Source of the DNA: Streptomyces sp. GESEQ-35 | Lineage (GTDB): Bacteria > Actinomycetota > Actinomycetes > Streptomycetales > Streptomycetaceae | DNA: 64,000 bases | Direction of reading: 5' to 3' | NCBI RefSeq assembly: GCF_017948485.1 | Contig: NZ_JAFFSX010000005.1 | Span: forward strand, 124,001-188,000 | Part shown: positions 52,767 through 62,238 of the stretch, one piece after another | How positions within the stretch are numbered: position 1 is the first letter of the stretch | How the letters are laid out: each line of letters starts with the position of its first letter | The notes under the pieces: generated by a model | Database searches by the model: none | What the model was told of the DNA's origin: nothing | Seen by the model: the letters and a program-made list of their open reading frames with translations, nothing else | Program-made: the position numbers and the translations under genes

Positions 52767-54371
52767 TTGAGGGATATGAGAACAAAAGGGCGGGTTGCGG
52801 CGCTCGGCTCGGCCGGAGTGCTCGTCACGGCGACGCTGATTTCCGGTGCCGTCGCAGCGCCCTCGGCAAGTGCCGGCACGGACGCCCGCCACGGCAAGGA
52901 CCGTGAGGCCTACGGCGTGGCCGTCGCCGCGGCCCGGGCCGCGAAGGCCGGCATCGACTGGCAGGACTGCCCCGCCGACTGGGGGTTCGCCAAGCCCATC
53001 CAGTGCGGCTGGGTCAGCGTTCCGCTCGACTACGCCAAGCCCTACGGCAAGCAGATCAAGATCGCCGTCGACCGCATCGGCAACACCGGGACGAAGGCGG
53101 AGCGCCAGGGCGCCCTCGTCTACAACCCGGGCGGCCCCGGCGGCTCCGGCATGCGCTTCCCGACCCGGGTCACCACCAAGAACCCGATCTGGGCCAACAC
53201 GGCCAAGGCGTACGACTTCGTGGGCTTCGACCCGCGCGGCGTCGGCCACTCCGCGCCGATTTCCTGCATCGACCCGCAGGAGTTCGTGAAGGCGCCCAAG
53301 GCCGACCCGGTGCCGGACAGCGAGGCCGACAAGCTCGCCCAGCGCAAGCTGGCCCGCGAGTACGCGGACGGCTGCGCCGAGCGCACCGGCAAGGCGATGC
53401 TGGAGCAGATGACCACGCCCAACACCGCACGCGACCTGGACGTGATCCGCGCCGCGCTCGGTGAGAAGAAGCTCAACTTCCTCGGCGTCTCCTACGGCAC
53501 CTACCTCGGTGCGGTCTACGGCACCCTGTTCCCGGGCCATGTCCGCCGGATGGTCGTCGACAGCGTCGTCAACCCGTCCCGGGAGAAGATCTGGTACGAG
53601 GCCAACCTCGACCAGGACGTCGCCTTCGAGATGCGCTGGAACGACTGGCAGGACTGGGTCGCCGCCAACGACGCCACCTTCCACCTCGGCACCACCCGCG
53701 ACGCCGTCCAGGCGAAGTGGCTCGAGCTGCGTGCCGCGGCCAAGAAGAGTCCCATCGGCGGGGTCGTCGGACCGGCCGAGCTGCTCGGCCTCTTCCAGGG
53801 CGCGCCGTACTACGACTCCTCCTGGGTGCCGGTCGCCACGGTGTTCAGCAAGTACTTCGCGGGCGACACCCAGGCGCTGGTCGACGCGGCCGCCCCCGAC
53901 CTGTCGGACACCGCGGGGAACATCGCCTCGGAGAACGGCAACGCCGTCTACACGGCCGTCGAGTGCACCGACGCCAAGTGGCCCACCAGCTGGAAGAAGT
54001 GGGACCGCGACAACTCGGCGCTGCACGAGAAGTACCCCTTCCTGACCTGGTCCAACGCCTGGCTGAACCTGCCGTGCGCCACCTGGCCGGTCAAGCAGCA
54101 GACCCCGGTCGACGTGAAGACCGGCAAGGGTCTGCCGGGCGTGCTGATCGTGCAGGCCACGCGTGACGCGGCCACCCCGTACGAGGGCGCCGTCGAACTG
54201 CACAAGCGCTTCAAGGGCTCCCGCCTGATCACCGAGAAGGACGCGGGATCCCACGGCGTGACCGGCCTGGTCAACCCGTGCATCAACGAGCGGGTGGACA
54301 GCTACCTGCTCACGGGCAAGCTGGACGGCGCCGACGTGACGTGCGCACCGCACGCCACGCCCAAGCCGTAG
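52767..54371 (+). CDS. tap: Secreted tripeptidyl aminopeptidase (S33/Tap-type alpha/beta hydrolase)
   Basis: 534 residues. Start TTG 52767 has GGAGG six bases before it; ATG 52776 is an in-frame option with poor spacing. Signal peptide: basic start, AALGSAGVLVTATLISGAVA, SASAG cleavage. Peptidase family S33: NPGGPGGSGMRFP oxyanion region, VGFDPRGVGHS, nucleophile LGVSYGTYLGAVYG, acid in QATRDAATPYEGAV and His in DAGSHGVTG. C-terminal TAP-type domain with paired Cys. Removes tripeptides from proteins; supplies amino acids alongside urease. Confidence 0.95.
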   Translation: MRDMRTKGRVAALGSAGVLVTATLISGAVAAPSASAGTDARHGKDREAYGVAVAAARAAKAGIDWQDCPADWGFAKPIQCGWVSVPLDYAKPYGKQIKIAVDRIGNTGTKAERQGALVYNPGGPGGSGMRFPTRVTTKNPIWANTAKAYDFVGFDPRGVGHSAPISCIDPQEFVKAPKADPVPDSEADKLAQRKLAREYADGCAERTGKAMLEQMTTPNTARDLDVIRAALGEKKLNFLGVSYGTYLGAVYGTLFPGHVRRMVVDSVVNPSREKIWYEANLDQDVAFEMRWNDWQDWVAANDATFHLGTTRDAVQAKWLELRAAAKKSPIGGVVGPAELLGLFQGAPYYDSSWVPVATVFSKYFAGDTQALVDAAAPDLSDTAGNIASENGNAVYTAVECTDAKWPTSWKKWDRDNSALHEKYPFLTWSNAWLNLPCATWPVKQQTPVDVKTGKGLPGVLIVQATRDAATPYEGAVELHKRFKGSRLITEKDAGSHGVTGLVNPCINERVDSYLLTGKLDGADVTCAPHATPKP

Positions 54372-54388
54372 AGCGTCGTACGACATGA

Positions 54389-54415
54389 GGGGCGGCCGGA
54401 GTCTCCGGCCGCCCC
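54389..54415. terminator. Bidirectional terminator after the tripeptidyl aminopeptidase
   Basis: GGGGCGGCCGGAG and CTCCGGCCGCCCC are perfect 13-base complements around a single T, so about 11 bp pair with a 5-base loop. It lies 18 bases after one stop and 4 bases from the convergent epimerase stop. Confidence 0.88.
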
Positions 54416-54419
54416 TTGC

Positions 54420-55265
54420 TCATGCGGCCGGCCAGGCGTCCTCCGCCGCGTAGTCGAAGAGGTCGCCGTACGTCTGGAACATCCTCGGATATGCCTCCCG
54501 CCAGTCGCGCCCGGCCAGTTGGCGCTCGATCCAGGCGACCGTGTCGGGCAGGGTCTCCGCGTACCTCACCACCGGGCGGTAGCCCAGCTCGCGTTCGGCG
54601 GCGGCCATGGAGCAGACCACGGGCGCCGGAACCGACCATGGAGTGTCGCCGACCGTCGGTGCCGGAGGCGGGCCGTCCACCAGCACACTCTCCGTCTCGA
54701 CGCCCATCACCGCGTCGATCGCCCCCGCGATCTCCGCCACCGTCGGCGCCTCCGGATCGACGGCGTTGAGCACCCGCGAGGCGGGCCGCGCGGCGGCCAG
54801 CCGGATCAGTTCCGCGATGTTGTGCACGCTCGCCGGATGGAAGCGGCTCTCGCCACCGTAGGAGAGGATCCGCCGGGTCCGGCCGTCCAGGATGCGCTTG
54901 ACGAAGTACAGCTCGCGCGGGGTCCGGCAGTACGGGCCGTGGATCGCGCCCGCGCGCAACAGCGTAGCGGGCAACCGGTCCCCCACCGCGAGGAGTTCAC
55001 GCTCCAGCTCGGCCTTGCGGGTGCTGTACGAGGCGTCGCCGGGCCGGACCGTGCGCTGCTCCTCCGGGATCGGCACCGGATACTCGGGGAAGCCGTCCGG
55101 CTCGTCCTGGGTGTCGAAGTTCCGGCCCTTGTCGTCCTCGTACACCGACAGGCTGGAGATCACCACGGCCGAGCCCACACGGCCGGCGAACGAGGCCAAC
55201 TGCCGTGCCTGCGCGGTCCCGTAGGCGACCATGTCCACCAGCACGTCACAGCCGTCACCGATCAC
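54420..55265 (-). pseudogene. NAD-dependent epimerase/dehydratase-like gene lacking its N-terminal Rossmann segment
   Basis: The remaining 281 codons are well preserved: ISSLSVYED, YSTRKAELEREL (YxxxK of the SDR active site), LLRAGAIHGPYCRTPRELYF, SRFHPASVHNIAEL. But the family's first ~60-70 residues, with the TGxxGxxG NAD-binding loop, are absent. Upstream of GTG 55265 the frame meets a stop (TAG, about 55280) and then the acyltransferase gene. The best reading is a 5' deletion leaving a non-functional gene; a shortened expressed protein is possible. Confidence 0.75.
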
Positions 55266-55310
55266 CGCGGCCAGGGTCGCCTACGAAGAGGCTTTTGCCG
55301 AGAGCAGAGC

Positions 55311-56036
55311 TCAGCCGAGCGGCAGCCGCGGGAACCGGCGCGCCTTCTCCGCGCCCGCCGCGGCCTGCTCGGCCTTGACGACGGCCGCGTACTGGTCGAC
55401 GTACTCCTGCTCGGAGAGCGTGAGGATCGCGTACATGATCTCGTCGGTGACGGCGCGCAGGATCGCCTTCTCGTTCTCCATGCCGGCGTAGCGGGAGAAG
55501 TCGAGGGGCTTGCCGAAGCGGATGGCGACGGGGTGGATCTTCGGGATCTTCCGGCCCGGCGGCTGCGCCTCGAAGGTGCCGATCATCGCGCAGGGAATGA
55601 CCGGTGCCCGGGCCTTCAGTGCCATCACCGCGACACCGACCTTGCCCTTGTAGAGGCGGCCGTCGTGCGAGCGGGTGCCCTCGGGGTAGATGCCGAGCAG
55701 TTCGTCCTTGCGCAGCACGCCGAGGCCCTCGCGGATCGCGGCCTGGCCCGCGTCCTTGCCGGAGCGGTCGACCGGGATCTGCCCCGCACTGCGGAAGAAG
55801 GTCGCGATCAGCCGGCCCTTGAGGCCGGGGCCGGTGAAGTACTCGGCCTTCGCGAGGAAGGTGATGCGCCGCTTGATGATCGCGGGCATCAGGAAGTGGT
55901 CCGAGAACGAGAGGTGGTTGCCTGCGACGATGGCGGGTCCGGTCGCGGGAATGTGCTCGAGTCCCTCGATGCGCGGCCGGAAGACCAGTCTCAGCAGGGG
56001 GCCCAGCAGCACGTATTTCAGCAGGTAGTAGAACAA
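55311..56036 (-). CDS. 1-acyl-sn-glycerol-3-phosphate acyltransferase (PlsC-like)
   Basis: 241 residues from TTG 56036 (ribosome site GAGGAGC at good spacing; in-frame ATG 56099 adds an atypical leader). Membrane-associated acyltransferase for phosphatidic-acid synthesis: VAGNHLSFSDHFL (NHx4D catalytic), GQIPVDRSG, GIYPEGTRSHDG (PEGT), MIGTF. N-terminal hydrophobic segment LFYYLLKYVLLGPLL. Enzyme class secure; acyl specificity unknown. Confidence 0.92.
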   Translation of the reverse strand: MFYYLLKYVLLGPLLRLVFRPRIEGLEHIPATGPAIVAGNHLSFSDHFLMPAIIKRRITFLAKAEYFTGPGLKGRLIATFFRSAGQIPVDRSGKDAGQAAIREGLGVLRKDELLGIYPEGTRSHDGRLYKGKVGVAVMALKARAPVIPCAMIGTFEAQPPGRKIPKIHPVAIRFGKPLDFSRYAGMENEKAILRAVTDEIMYAILTLSEQEYVDQYAAVVKAEQAAAGAEKARRFPRLPLG

Positions 56037-56211
56037 GGGGGTGCTCCTCGCTCCCGGCGGGTCGGCTCGACGTCCGTGTTCCAGCAGGTCAACCGGCATG
56101 TGGTGGGGGTGTCAGTGTAGGCGCAGCCGGGGGCGGCAGGAACAGGGCCGGTTCGCCGCGATTCGGGGTCTGTGGCGCGTTTCTGATGGTTGGTCAGGGC
56201 GTACGGCGGGG

Positions 56212-57441
56212 TCACAGCCGTACGGCGATCAGCGCGGTGTCGTCGGTGGCGCCTCCCGGTGGCAGCAGTTCCAGGAGGACGGCGTCGGCGAGGGTCTCGG
56301 GATCCGCGCCCAGATGACGTCTGAGTGATTCGGCGAGGCGGGCCAGGCCGGTGGTGATGTCCTCGCGTCGGCGTTCGACCAGGCCGTCGGTGTAGAGCAC
56401 GAGAGTCGCGCCCGAGGTGAACGTCGCTCGGGCCTGTGGTCTCGGGACCGGCTGCGGACGGGCGTCCAGCGGGGGATCGGTGGCCCGGTCGAGGAACTCC
56501 ACCCGGCCGTCGGGGTGGAGCAGTGCGGGCGGTGGATGCCCGGCGCTGCTGTAGGTGATGGTGTGGGCGTCGAAGTCGATGAACGTCGTGACCGCGGTGG
56601 CCGATTCGGCGCCGTCGACCACATGGGCGTACCGGCCGAGGACGTCCAGGGCCTGAGCGGGCCCTTCGGCGACGCGCGAGGTGGCGGTGAGGGCGCTGCG
56701 CAGCTGGCCCATGACACCGGCGGCCGCCAGTCCGTGGCCGACGACGTCGCCCACGGACACGCCGATGCGGTTACCGCCCACCAGGTCGACCAGGTCGTAC
56801 CAGTCCCCGCACACGTTCAGTGCGCCGACCGCCGGCCGGTAGCGCACCGCGGCCCGGTGGTCGCCCACCTGCCGGCGGGCCGGGAGCATCGCCTCCTGGA
56901 GGGCGAGGGCGACCTCGCGTTCACGGGCGTGGGCCCGGCGCAGCCGGTCGTTGAGCTCCTGGAGTTCGCGGGCGCGGGTGTACAGGTCGGCCTCCAGCAC
57001 CCGGGCCCGGCTGCCGTCGGGGCCGCCGCGGGCCCGCATGAGCTCGGTGACGTCCTCGACCCGGTGCACCAGCAGCACCACCTTGCCGTTCGGGCCGAAC
57101 ACCGGCGCGTTCACCGGGCTCCAGTAGCGCTCCTCCCACTGCCCGGGGCGCCCGGGCGATTCGACGTCGTACCGCTGGAGGGCCATGGCATCGCGCTCGC
57201 CGGTCGCCAGGACCCGGTGCAGTGAGGCCGCCAGATTGCGCATGCCGGTCGCGGCGGGGTCGTTCGGGTTGTCGGGGAAGACGTCGAACAGGTAGCGGCC
57301 GATCAGCTGCTGCCGGGTACGCCCGGACGTCCGCTCGAACTCCTCGTTGACGTCCGCGTACACCAGCTCGGGAGTGAGCAGCGCGACCATCCCGGGCAGG
57401 CCCTTGAACACCGCCGCGTAGTCGATCGCCGCATCGTTCAT
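56212..57441 (-). CDS. PAS domain-SpoIIE-type PP2C phosphatase
   Basis: 409 residues. N-terminal PAS (YAAVFKGLPGMVALLTPELVYADVNEEFERTSGRTRQQLIGRYLFDVFPDNP), a short coiled segment (ARELQELNDRLRRAHAREREVALALQEAMLP), then SpoIIE domain with GDWYDLVDL, metal Asp VGDVVGHGLAAAGVMGQLR and GATDDTALIAVRL. Such proteins dephosphorylate anti-anti-sigma factors, linking a sensed signal to sigma activity. ATG 57441 is chosen; GTG 57465 possible. It is followed upstream by a second phosphatase of the same superfamily. Confidence 0.9.
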   Translation of the reverse strand: MNDAAIDYAAVFKGLPGMVALLTPELVYADVNEEFERTSGRTRQQLIGRYLFDVFPDNPNDPAATGMRNLAASLHRVLATGERDAMALQRYDVESPGRPGQWEERYWSPVNAPVFGPNGKVVLLVHRVEDVTELMRARGGPDGSRARVLEADLYTRARELQELNDRLRRAHAREREVALALQEAMLPARRQVGDHRAAVRYRPAVGALNVCGDWYDLVDLVGGNRIGVSVGDVVGHGLAAAGVMGQLRSALTATSRVAEGPAQALDVLGRYAHVVDGAESATAVTTFIDFDAHTITYSSAGHPPPALLHPDGRVEFLDRATDPPLDARPQPVPRPQARATFTSGATLVLYTDGLVERRREDITTGLARLAESLRRHLGADPETLADAVLLELLPPGGATDDTALIAVRL

Positions 57442-57501
57442 GGCTGCCGCCTCACCCAGGTTCACCCCAGTTTCCCACGTTATGCACCCGGGGTTCCCGG
57501 C

Positions 57502-59949
57502 TCAGCGCGGATCCGTCAGCGACTGCTCGGCCCAGATGATCTTCCCCTCGGGCACGAACCGGGTGCCCCACCGCTGGGTGAACTGGGAGACCAGCAGCAG
57601 CCCGCGCCCGCCCTCGTCCGTGGTGCGGGGATGGCGCAGATGGGGCGCGGTGGCGCCACCGTCGAGGACCTCGCAGACCAGGGCACGTTCCCTGATCAGC
57701 CGGAGCCGCACGGGGCCGGAGGAGTGCCGTATGGCGTTGGTGACCAGCTCGCTGACGACCAGCTCCGTGGTGAAGGCCAGCTCCTCCAGGCCCCATTCCG
57801 TCAGTTGCCGGGCGGCGGCCTTGCGGGCGTCGGCGACCACCGCCGGGTCCATGGGCAGGTCCCAGTCCGCGACCTGATCGGAGCCCAGCAGCTTGGTACG
57901 GGCCATCAGCAGGGCCACGTCGTCGTGCGGGCGTTCCGGGGACAGCGCGTCCACCACGCTCCGGCAGCGCAGGTCGAGCGAGGCCGCGCGCTCTTCCAGC
58001 GCCCGGCGCAGCCGGTCCCGGTCCACGTCGAGAGCCCAGTCGTCCCCGTGGGCCAGCAGCCCGTCGGTGTGCAGCGCGAGCGTGCTGCCCGCCGCCAGCG
58101 CCAGCTCGACCGCCTCGAAGGGCGGGCCGCCCGCACCGAGCGGCGGCCCCAGCGGAAGGTCGACGAACGTGACGTGGCCGTCGGGCATGATCACGGCGGG
58201 CGCGGGATGCCCGGCCGCGGCCATGGCGCACTGTCCGTCCACGGGGTCGTACACGACGTACACGCACCCGGAGCCCACGGTGTCCGACCCCGCGGCGTCC
58301 GGCTCGACGCCCTCCTCGCGCGCCGAGAGTGCGACCAGGTCGTCGAGGTGGGCCAGCACCTCGTCGGGCGGCAGATCCAGGGCGGCGAGGGTCCGTACGG
58401 CGGTCCGCAGCCGCCCCATGGCCGCGGCGGCGTCGATGCCGTGACCGGGCACCTCGCCCACGACGAGGGCGACGCGGGCACCGGAGAGCGGGACGACGTC
58501 GTACCAGTCGCCGCCGAGGCCGGTCAGCTCGTCGGCCGGACGGTAGCAGGCGGCCACCTCCACCGCGTCCTGCTCGGGCAGCCGGTGCGGGAGCAGACTG
58601 CGCTGGAGCACCAGCGCCGCGTCGCGCTCGCGCGTGTAGCGCCGGGCGTTGTCCACACAGACGGCCGCCCGCGAGACGAGATCCTCGGCCAGAGCGAGGT
58701 CGTCCTCGTCGAAGGGCTCCTGGCGATGGCGCCGGAAGAACGTGGTGACGCCCAGGGTGGTGCCCCGCGCACGGATCGGCACGATCACGACGCTGTGCAG
58801 CCCCAGCTCCAGGAAGGTCGCCTCCCGGCCGCCCGGGATGTCCGTGGCCCACTCCTTGGCGAGCGGGTCGAGCCGCTCCTCGCGCCAGGACCTGCCGCTG
58901 GTGAGCGAGCGGATCGGGGGCGAGCCGGCGACGTAGGCGGCCGCGGAACCGACCGCGACGACGGCCTCGGGGACGTTCTCGTACACCGACTGCTGCCCGG
59001 CCCGGCGCAGCGGCACATGGTCCGGGTCGCCGATCGGCCCCGGCGTGACCTCCGCGCCCCGCAGCACCGGTTCCAGCAGGTCGACGGTGACGAAGTCCGC
59101 GAAGGCCGGCACGGCCACGTCGGCCAGCTCCTGCGCGGTGCGCATGATGTCCAGGCTGCGGCCGATGTGCTCGCCGGCCCGGTCCAGCAGGGCGAGCCGC
59201 TGCCGGGCGCGATGACGCTCGGTGATGTCGACGACGGTGTAGTACACGCCCATCGGACGGCCCCGGTCGTCGTGCAGCCGGGTGAACGACATGACGTGCG
59301 CCGTCTCGCGGTGCGGCGCGGACTGCACCTGCCCCACGTGCTCGTATCCGACCACGGTCTCACCGGTCTCGAGCACGTGCCGCATCTGCGCCTCTATGCC
59401 GTCGGCGTCCAGGCCCGGCTGGATGTCCGCGAGGCGCAGGCCCAGCCGGTGTACGGGCGGTCCGCCGCCGTACTGTTCCAGGGCCGCGTTGGACCACACG
59501 AAGCGCAGGTCCGTGTCCACGATCGCTATGCCGACCGGCGACCTGTCGACCATCTGCTCCAGCACCGCGCGGCTCATGTCCCAGCCGGTGGCACCGGTCA
59601 GCTCGGAAAGCAGGACCAGCCACCGTGCGCGGGCCCCGGGCTCCTCCGCGGAGGTGACCCGCACCATGAGCCTGACCTGCTGCCCGTCGCTGCGCCGGAC
59701 CGTCAGCAGCCCGGCCCAGCCGCCGTCCCTGCGGCACCGCTCGATCAGGTCCGGCATCCGCTCCGCGTCCTCGGGGGACAGCAGGTCGGCCATCCTGGTC
59801 CCGACCACATCGGAGGCTTCGTGGCCCAGCAGCCGCCTGGCCTCGTCGGTCCAGCCGGTCACCACACCCTGTGCGTCGAGCAGCAGAGGCGCGGCATCGG
59901 CCACGTCGAACCGGTGCCGGGCAAGGTCACGCTCCTCAAATGTGCCCAC
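57502..59949 (-). CDS. PAS-PAS-GAF-SpoIIE phosphatase with C-terminal HATPase (RsbU/RsbW fusion)
   Basis: 815 residues from GTG 59949 behind GAGAGG. Order: PAS-like (about 15-110), PAS (about 130-250), GAF (about 270-430), SpoIIE phosphatase (about 450-660) and an RsbW-type HATPase (about 690-800, ELVVSELVTNAIRHSSG and DEGGRGLLLVSQF). It joins phosphatase and anti-sigma-kinase activities in one chain, typical of Streptomyces sigB-like networks. In the catalytic motif usually written GDVxGHG the first acid is Glu499 (GEVPGHG). ERPHDDVALLMAR is intact. Activity of the phosphatase may be altered. Confidence 0.9.
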   Translation of the reverse strand: MGTFEERDLARHRFDVADAAPLLLDAQGVVTGWTDEARRLLGHEASDVVGTRMADLLSPEDAERMPDLIERCRRDGGWAGLLTVRRSDGQQVRLMVRVTSAEEPGARARWLVLLSELTGATGWDMSRAVLEQMVDRSPVGIAIVDTDLRFVWSNAALEQYGGGPPVHRLGLRLADIQPGLDADGIEAQMRHVLETGETVVGYEHVGQVQSAPHRETAHVMSFTRLHDDRGRPMGVYYTVVDITERHRARQRLALLDRAGEHIGRSLDIMRTAQELADVAVPAFADFVTVDLLEPVLRGAEVTPGPIGDPDHVPLRRAGQQSVYENVPEAVVAVGSAAAYVAGSPPIRSLTSGRSWREERLDPLAKEWATDIPGGREATFLELGLHSVVIVPIRARGTTLGVTTFFRRHRQEPFDEDDLALAEDLVSRAAVCVDNARRYTRERDAALVLQRSLLPHRLPEQDAVEVAACYRPADELTGLGGDWYDVVPLSGARVALVVGEVPGHGIDAAAAMGRLRTAVRTLAALDLPPDEVLAHLDDLVALSAREEGVEPDAAGSDTVGSGCVYVVYDPVDGQCAMAAAGHPAPAVIMPDGHVTFVDLPLGPPLGAGGPPFEAVELALAAGSTLALHTDGLLAHGDDWALDVDRDRLRRALEERAASLDLRCRSVVDALSPERPHDDVALLMARTKLLGSDQVADWDLPMDPAVVADARKAAARQLTEWGLEELAFTTELVVSELVTNAIRHSSGPVRLRLIRERALVCEVLDGGATAPHLRHPRTTDEGGRGLLLVSQFTQRWGTRFVPEGKIIWAEQSLTDPR

Positions 59950-60019
59950 GGCCGACCTCTCTGTCGCTGAGAGTGGTCTACCACCTCTCGTCTCAATCTT
60001 CACCCTTCGGGACAGAGCG

Positions 60020-60060
60020 GGGCGCGGTACCCGGGCCGTCCGTGACCGGGTACCGCGCCC
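60020..60060 (-). terminator. Terminator after rocD
   Basis: GGGCGCGGTACCCGG (60020-60034) pairs with CCGGGTACCGCGCCC (60046-60060), 15 bp with an 11-base loop. It begins 14 bases past the rocD stop on the minus strand. Confidence 0.88.
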
Positions 60061-60073
60061 TGCCGCCCCTCGT

Positions 60074-61306
60074 TCAGGCGACCAGTGCCTTCTCCAGTGC
60101 CCCGAGGGCCGCCGTGAGTTCCTCGCCGGTGATGGTGAGCGGCGGGGCGAGGCGGATCGTCGAGCCATGGGTGTCCTTGACCAGGACCCCCTCCCGCACG
60201 AGGCGTTCACTGACCTCGCGCCCGCTGCCGAGGGCCGGATCGATGTCGACGCCCGCCCACAGCCCGCGCGAACGGAAGCCCACGACACCCTTTCCGACCA
60301 GCGCGGAGAGTCCGTCTCGCAGCACGGTGCCCAACTCGGCCGCCCGGCGCTGGAACTCGCCCGTCTCCAGCAGCTCCACGACCGCCGTGCCCACCGCCGC
60401 CGCCAGCGGATTGCCGCCGAACGTCGACCCGTGCTCGCCCGGCCGCAGCACCCCCAGGACGTCCCGGCGCGCCACCACCGCCGACACCGGCACGATGCCG
60501 CCGCCCAGCGCCTTGCCGAGCAGCAGTACGTCGGGGACGACCGCCTCGTGCTCCACGGCGAGCGTACGACCGGTACGGCCGAGGCCCGACTGGATCTCGT
60601 CCGCGATGAACAGGCAGCCCTTGCGCCGGGTCAGTTCGCGCACACCGGCCAGATAGCCGTCGTCCGGGATGACGACCCCCGCCTCGCCCTGGATCGGTTC
60701 GATCAGCACGGCCGCCGTCGTCTCGTCGACCGCCGCCTCCAGCGCGGCCAGGTCGTTGTACGGCACGATCCGGAAGCCCGGCGTGAACGGGCCGAAGCCG
60801 GTGCGGGCGGTCTCGTCGGTGGAGAAGCTCACGATGGTCGTCGTACGGCCGTGGAAGTTCTCCGCCGCGACCACGATCGTCGCCCGGTCGGCGGGAACGC
60901 CCTTCACGTCGTACGCCCATTTGCGGGCCACCTTGATGCCGCTCTCCACGGCCTCGGCGCCCGTGTTCATCGGCAGCACCATGTCCAGGCCCGTCAACGC
61001 GGCCAGCCGCTCGGCGAACTCCGCGAGCCTGTCGTTGTGGAAGGCGCGCGAGGTCAGCGTCAGCCGGTCGAGCTGGGCGTGGGCGGCGTCGATCAGCGCG
61101 GGGTGGCGGTGGCCGAAGTTGAGCGCCGAGTAGCCGGCCAGCATGTCGAGATAACGGCGGCCCTCCACGTCCTGGACCCAGGTGCCCTCGGCGCGGGCGA
61201 CGACCACGGGCAGCGGGTGGTAGTTGTGCGCGAGGACCGGCTCCTCGGCGCGGATCATGTCGGCGGACGAGCGCGTACGGACGGGTACTTCGGTGGACGC
61301 TGTCAT
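60074..61306 (-). CDS. rocD: Ornithine aminotransferase
   Basis: 410 residues, class III aminotransferase. Converts ornithine and 2-oxoglutarate to glutamate semialdehyde and glutamate. ALNFGHRHPALIDAAHAQ, LPMNTGAEAVESGIKVARKW, GRTTTIVSFSTD, IQGEAGVVIPDDGYL, DEIQSGLGRTG and PLP Lys in LLLGKALGGGIVPVSAV match RocD rather than ArgD. ATG 61306 overlaps the ddaH stop, so arginine-derivative degradation and ornithine entry are coupled. Confidence 0.96.
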   Translation of the reverse strand: MTASTEVPVRTRSSADMIRAEEPVLAHNYHPLPVVVARAEGTWVQDVEGRRYLDMLAGYSALNFGHRHPALIDAAHAQLDRLTLTSRAFHNDRLAEFAERLAALTGLDMVLPMNTGAEAVESGIKVARKWAYDVKGVPADRATIVVAAENFHGRTTTIVSFSTDETARTGFGPFTPGFRIVPYNDLAALEAAVDETTAAVLIEPIQGEAGVVIPDDGYLAGVRELTRRKGCLFIADEIQSGLGRTGRTLAVEHEAVVPDVLLLGKALGGGIVPVSAVVARRDVLGVLRPGEHGSTFGGNPLAAAVGTAVVELLETGEFQRRAAELGTVLRDGLSALVGKGVVGFRSRGLWAGVDIDPALGSGREVSERLVREGVLVKDTHGSTIRLAPPLTITGEELTAALGALEKALVA

Positions 61307-62115
61307 GAGCGGATCTCCTGAGTGCAGCACTTGATGCCGCCGCCGGCCTTCTGGAACTCGGACAGGTCGACGGGGACGGGGGCATAGCCGTGGTCGTCGA
61401 GCCGGGCGGCGAGGGCCTCGGCCTGCGGTGCGATGAAGACATGGCGTCCGTCGGACACGGAGTTCAGCCCGAACGCCATCGCGTCGTCGCGGGTCGCGAG
61501 CACCGCGTCCGGGTACAGCCGCGCGAGCACCTCGCGGCTGCCCGGCGAGAAGGCCTCCGGGTAGTACACGAGGTTGGCGTCGTCGAGGACGAACAGCGCC
61601 GTGTCCAGGTGGTAGAAGTACGGGTCCACCAGCGTCAGGCTGATCACCGGGTGCCCGAAGAACTCCTGCACCTCGCGGTGCGCCTCCCGGGTCGTCCGGA
61701 ATCCGGTGCCGGCCAGGACGTACCGGCCCGTCCAGACCAGGTCGCCCTCGCCCTCGCAGACCGAGTAGGGGCGGTGGACGTCGTAGCCCGCCGTCTTGAA
61801 CCACATGTCGTAGTGCGTGGACTCGGCGCGTCGCTCGGGCGCGTGGAAGAGCGAGCCGAAGACGCGGCCGTCGACGACGACCGCCGAGTTCGCGGCGAAC
61901 ACCATGTCCGGGAGGCCGGGGACCGGCTCCACGGTGTCCACGGTGTGGCCGTGGGAACGGTAGGTGCTGATCAGGGACTGCCACTGCTCCTGGGCCAGAT
62001 CGACGTCGACACGGACGTCGGGATGCATCCAGGGATTGATCGCGTACTGCACGGCGAAATGTCTGGGTTCACAGACGAGAAAGCGCCGCCGGCGCGGCAC
62101 ACGGCTGTCGGACAC
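61303..62115 (-). CDS. ddaH: Dimethylarginine dimethylaminohydrolase (amidinotransferase superfamily)
   Basis: 270 residues from GTG 62115 (GGAGG nine bases before). Hydrolyses methylated arginine to citrulline and methylamines, or an arginine-deiminase-like substrate. Catalytic residues: FAANSAVV, TREAHREVQEF, DPYFYHLDTALFVLD (His) and GGIKCCTQEI with the nucleophilic Cys. Overlaps rocD by ATGA. The Lrp regulator follows upstream on the same strand. Confidence 0.93.
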   Translation of the reverse strand: MSDSRVPRRRRFLVCEPRHFAVQYAINPWMHPDVRVDVDLAQEQWQSLISTYRSHGHTVDTVEPVPGLPDMVFAANSAVVVDGRVFGSLFHAPERRAESTHYDMWFKTAGYDVHRPYSVCEGEGDLVWTGRYVLAGTGFRTTREAHREVQEFFGHPVISLTLVDPYFYHLDTALFVLDDANLVYYPEAFSPGSREVLARLYPDAVLATRDDAMAFGLNSVSDGRHVFIAPQAEALAARLDDHGYAPVPVDLSEFQKAGGGIKCCTQEIRS

Positions 62116-62160
62116 AGAGGGGTTCCTCCGCTTCCTGGAGTGTCGACTGGGGTTGACACC

Positions 62161-62190
62161 ACGGTAGGAAGTGACCGATGCGCTCGACAA
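62161..62190 (-). promoter_or_regulatory. Promoter of ddaH-rocD
   Basis: On the minus strand TTGTCG (62185-62190) and TACCGT (62161-62166) are 18 bases apart and 45 bases before the ddaH start. It lies between lrp and ddaH, so ddaH-rocD can be transcribed separately from the regulator. Confidence 0.55.
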
Positions 62191-62238
62191 GAAACAAGGC
62201 TTGCGTGTCCGCGCAGGAATGCTGCGTCTTTACGATTG

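Noticed and set aside
57631..59970. 779-codon plus-strand open frame
   Set aside because: Antisense of the PAS-GAF-SpoIIE gene; Gly/Arg/Val/His-rich with no domains.
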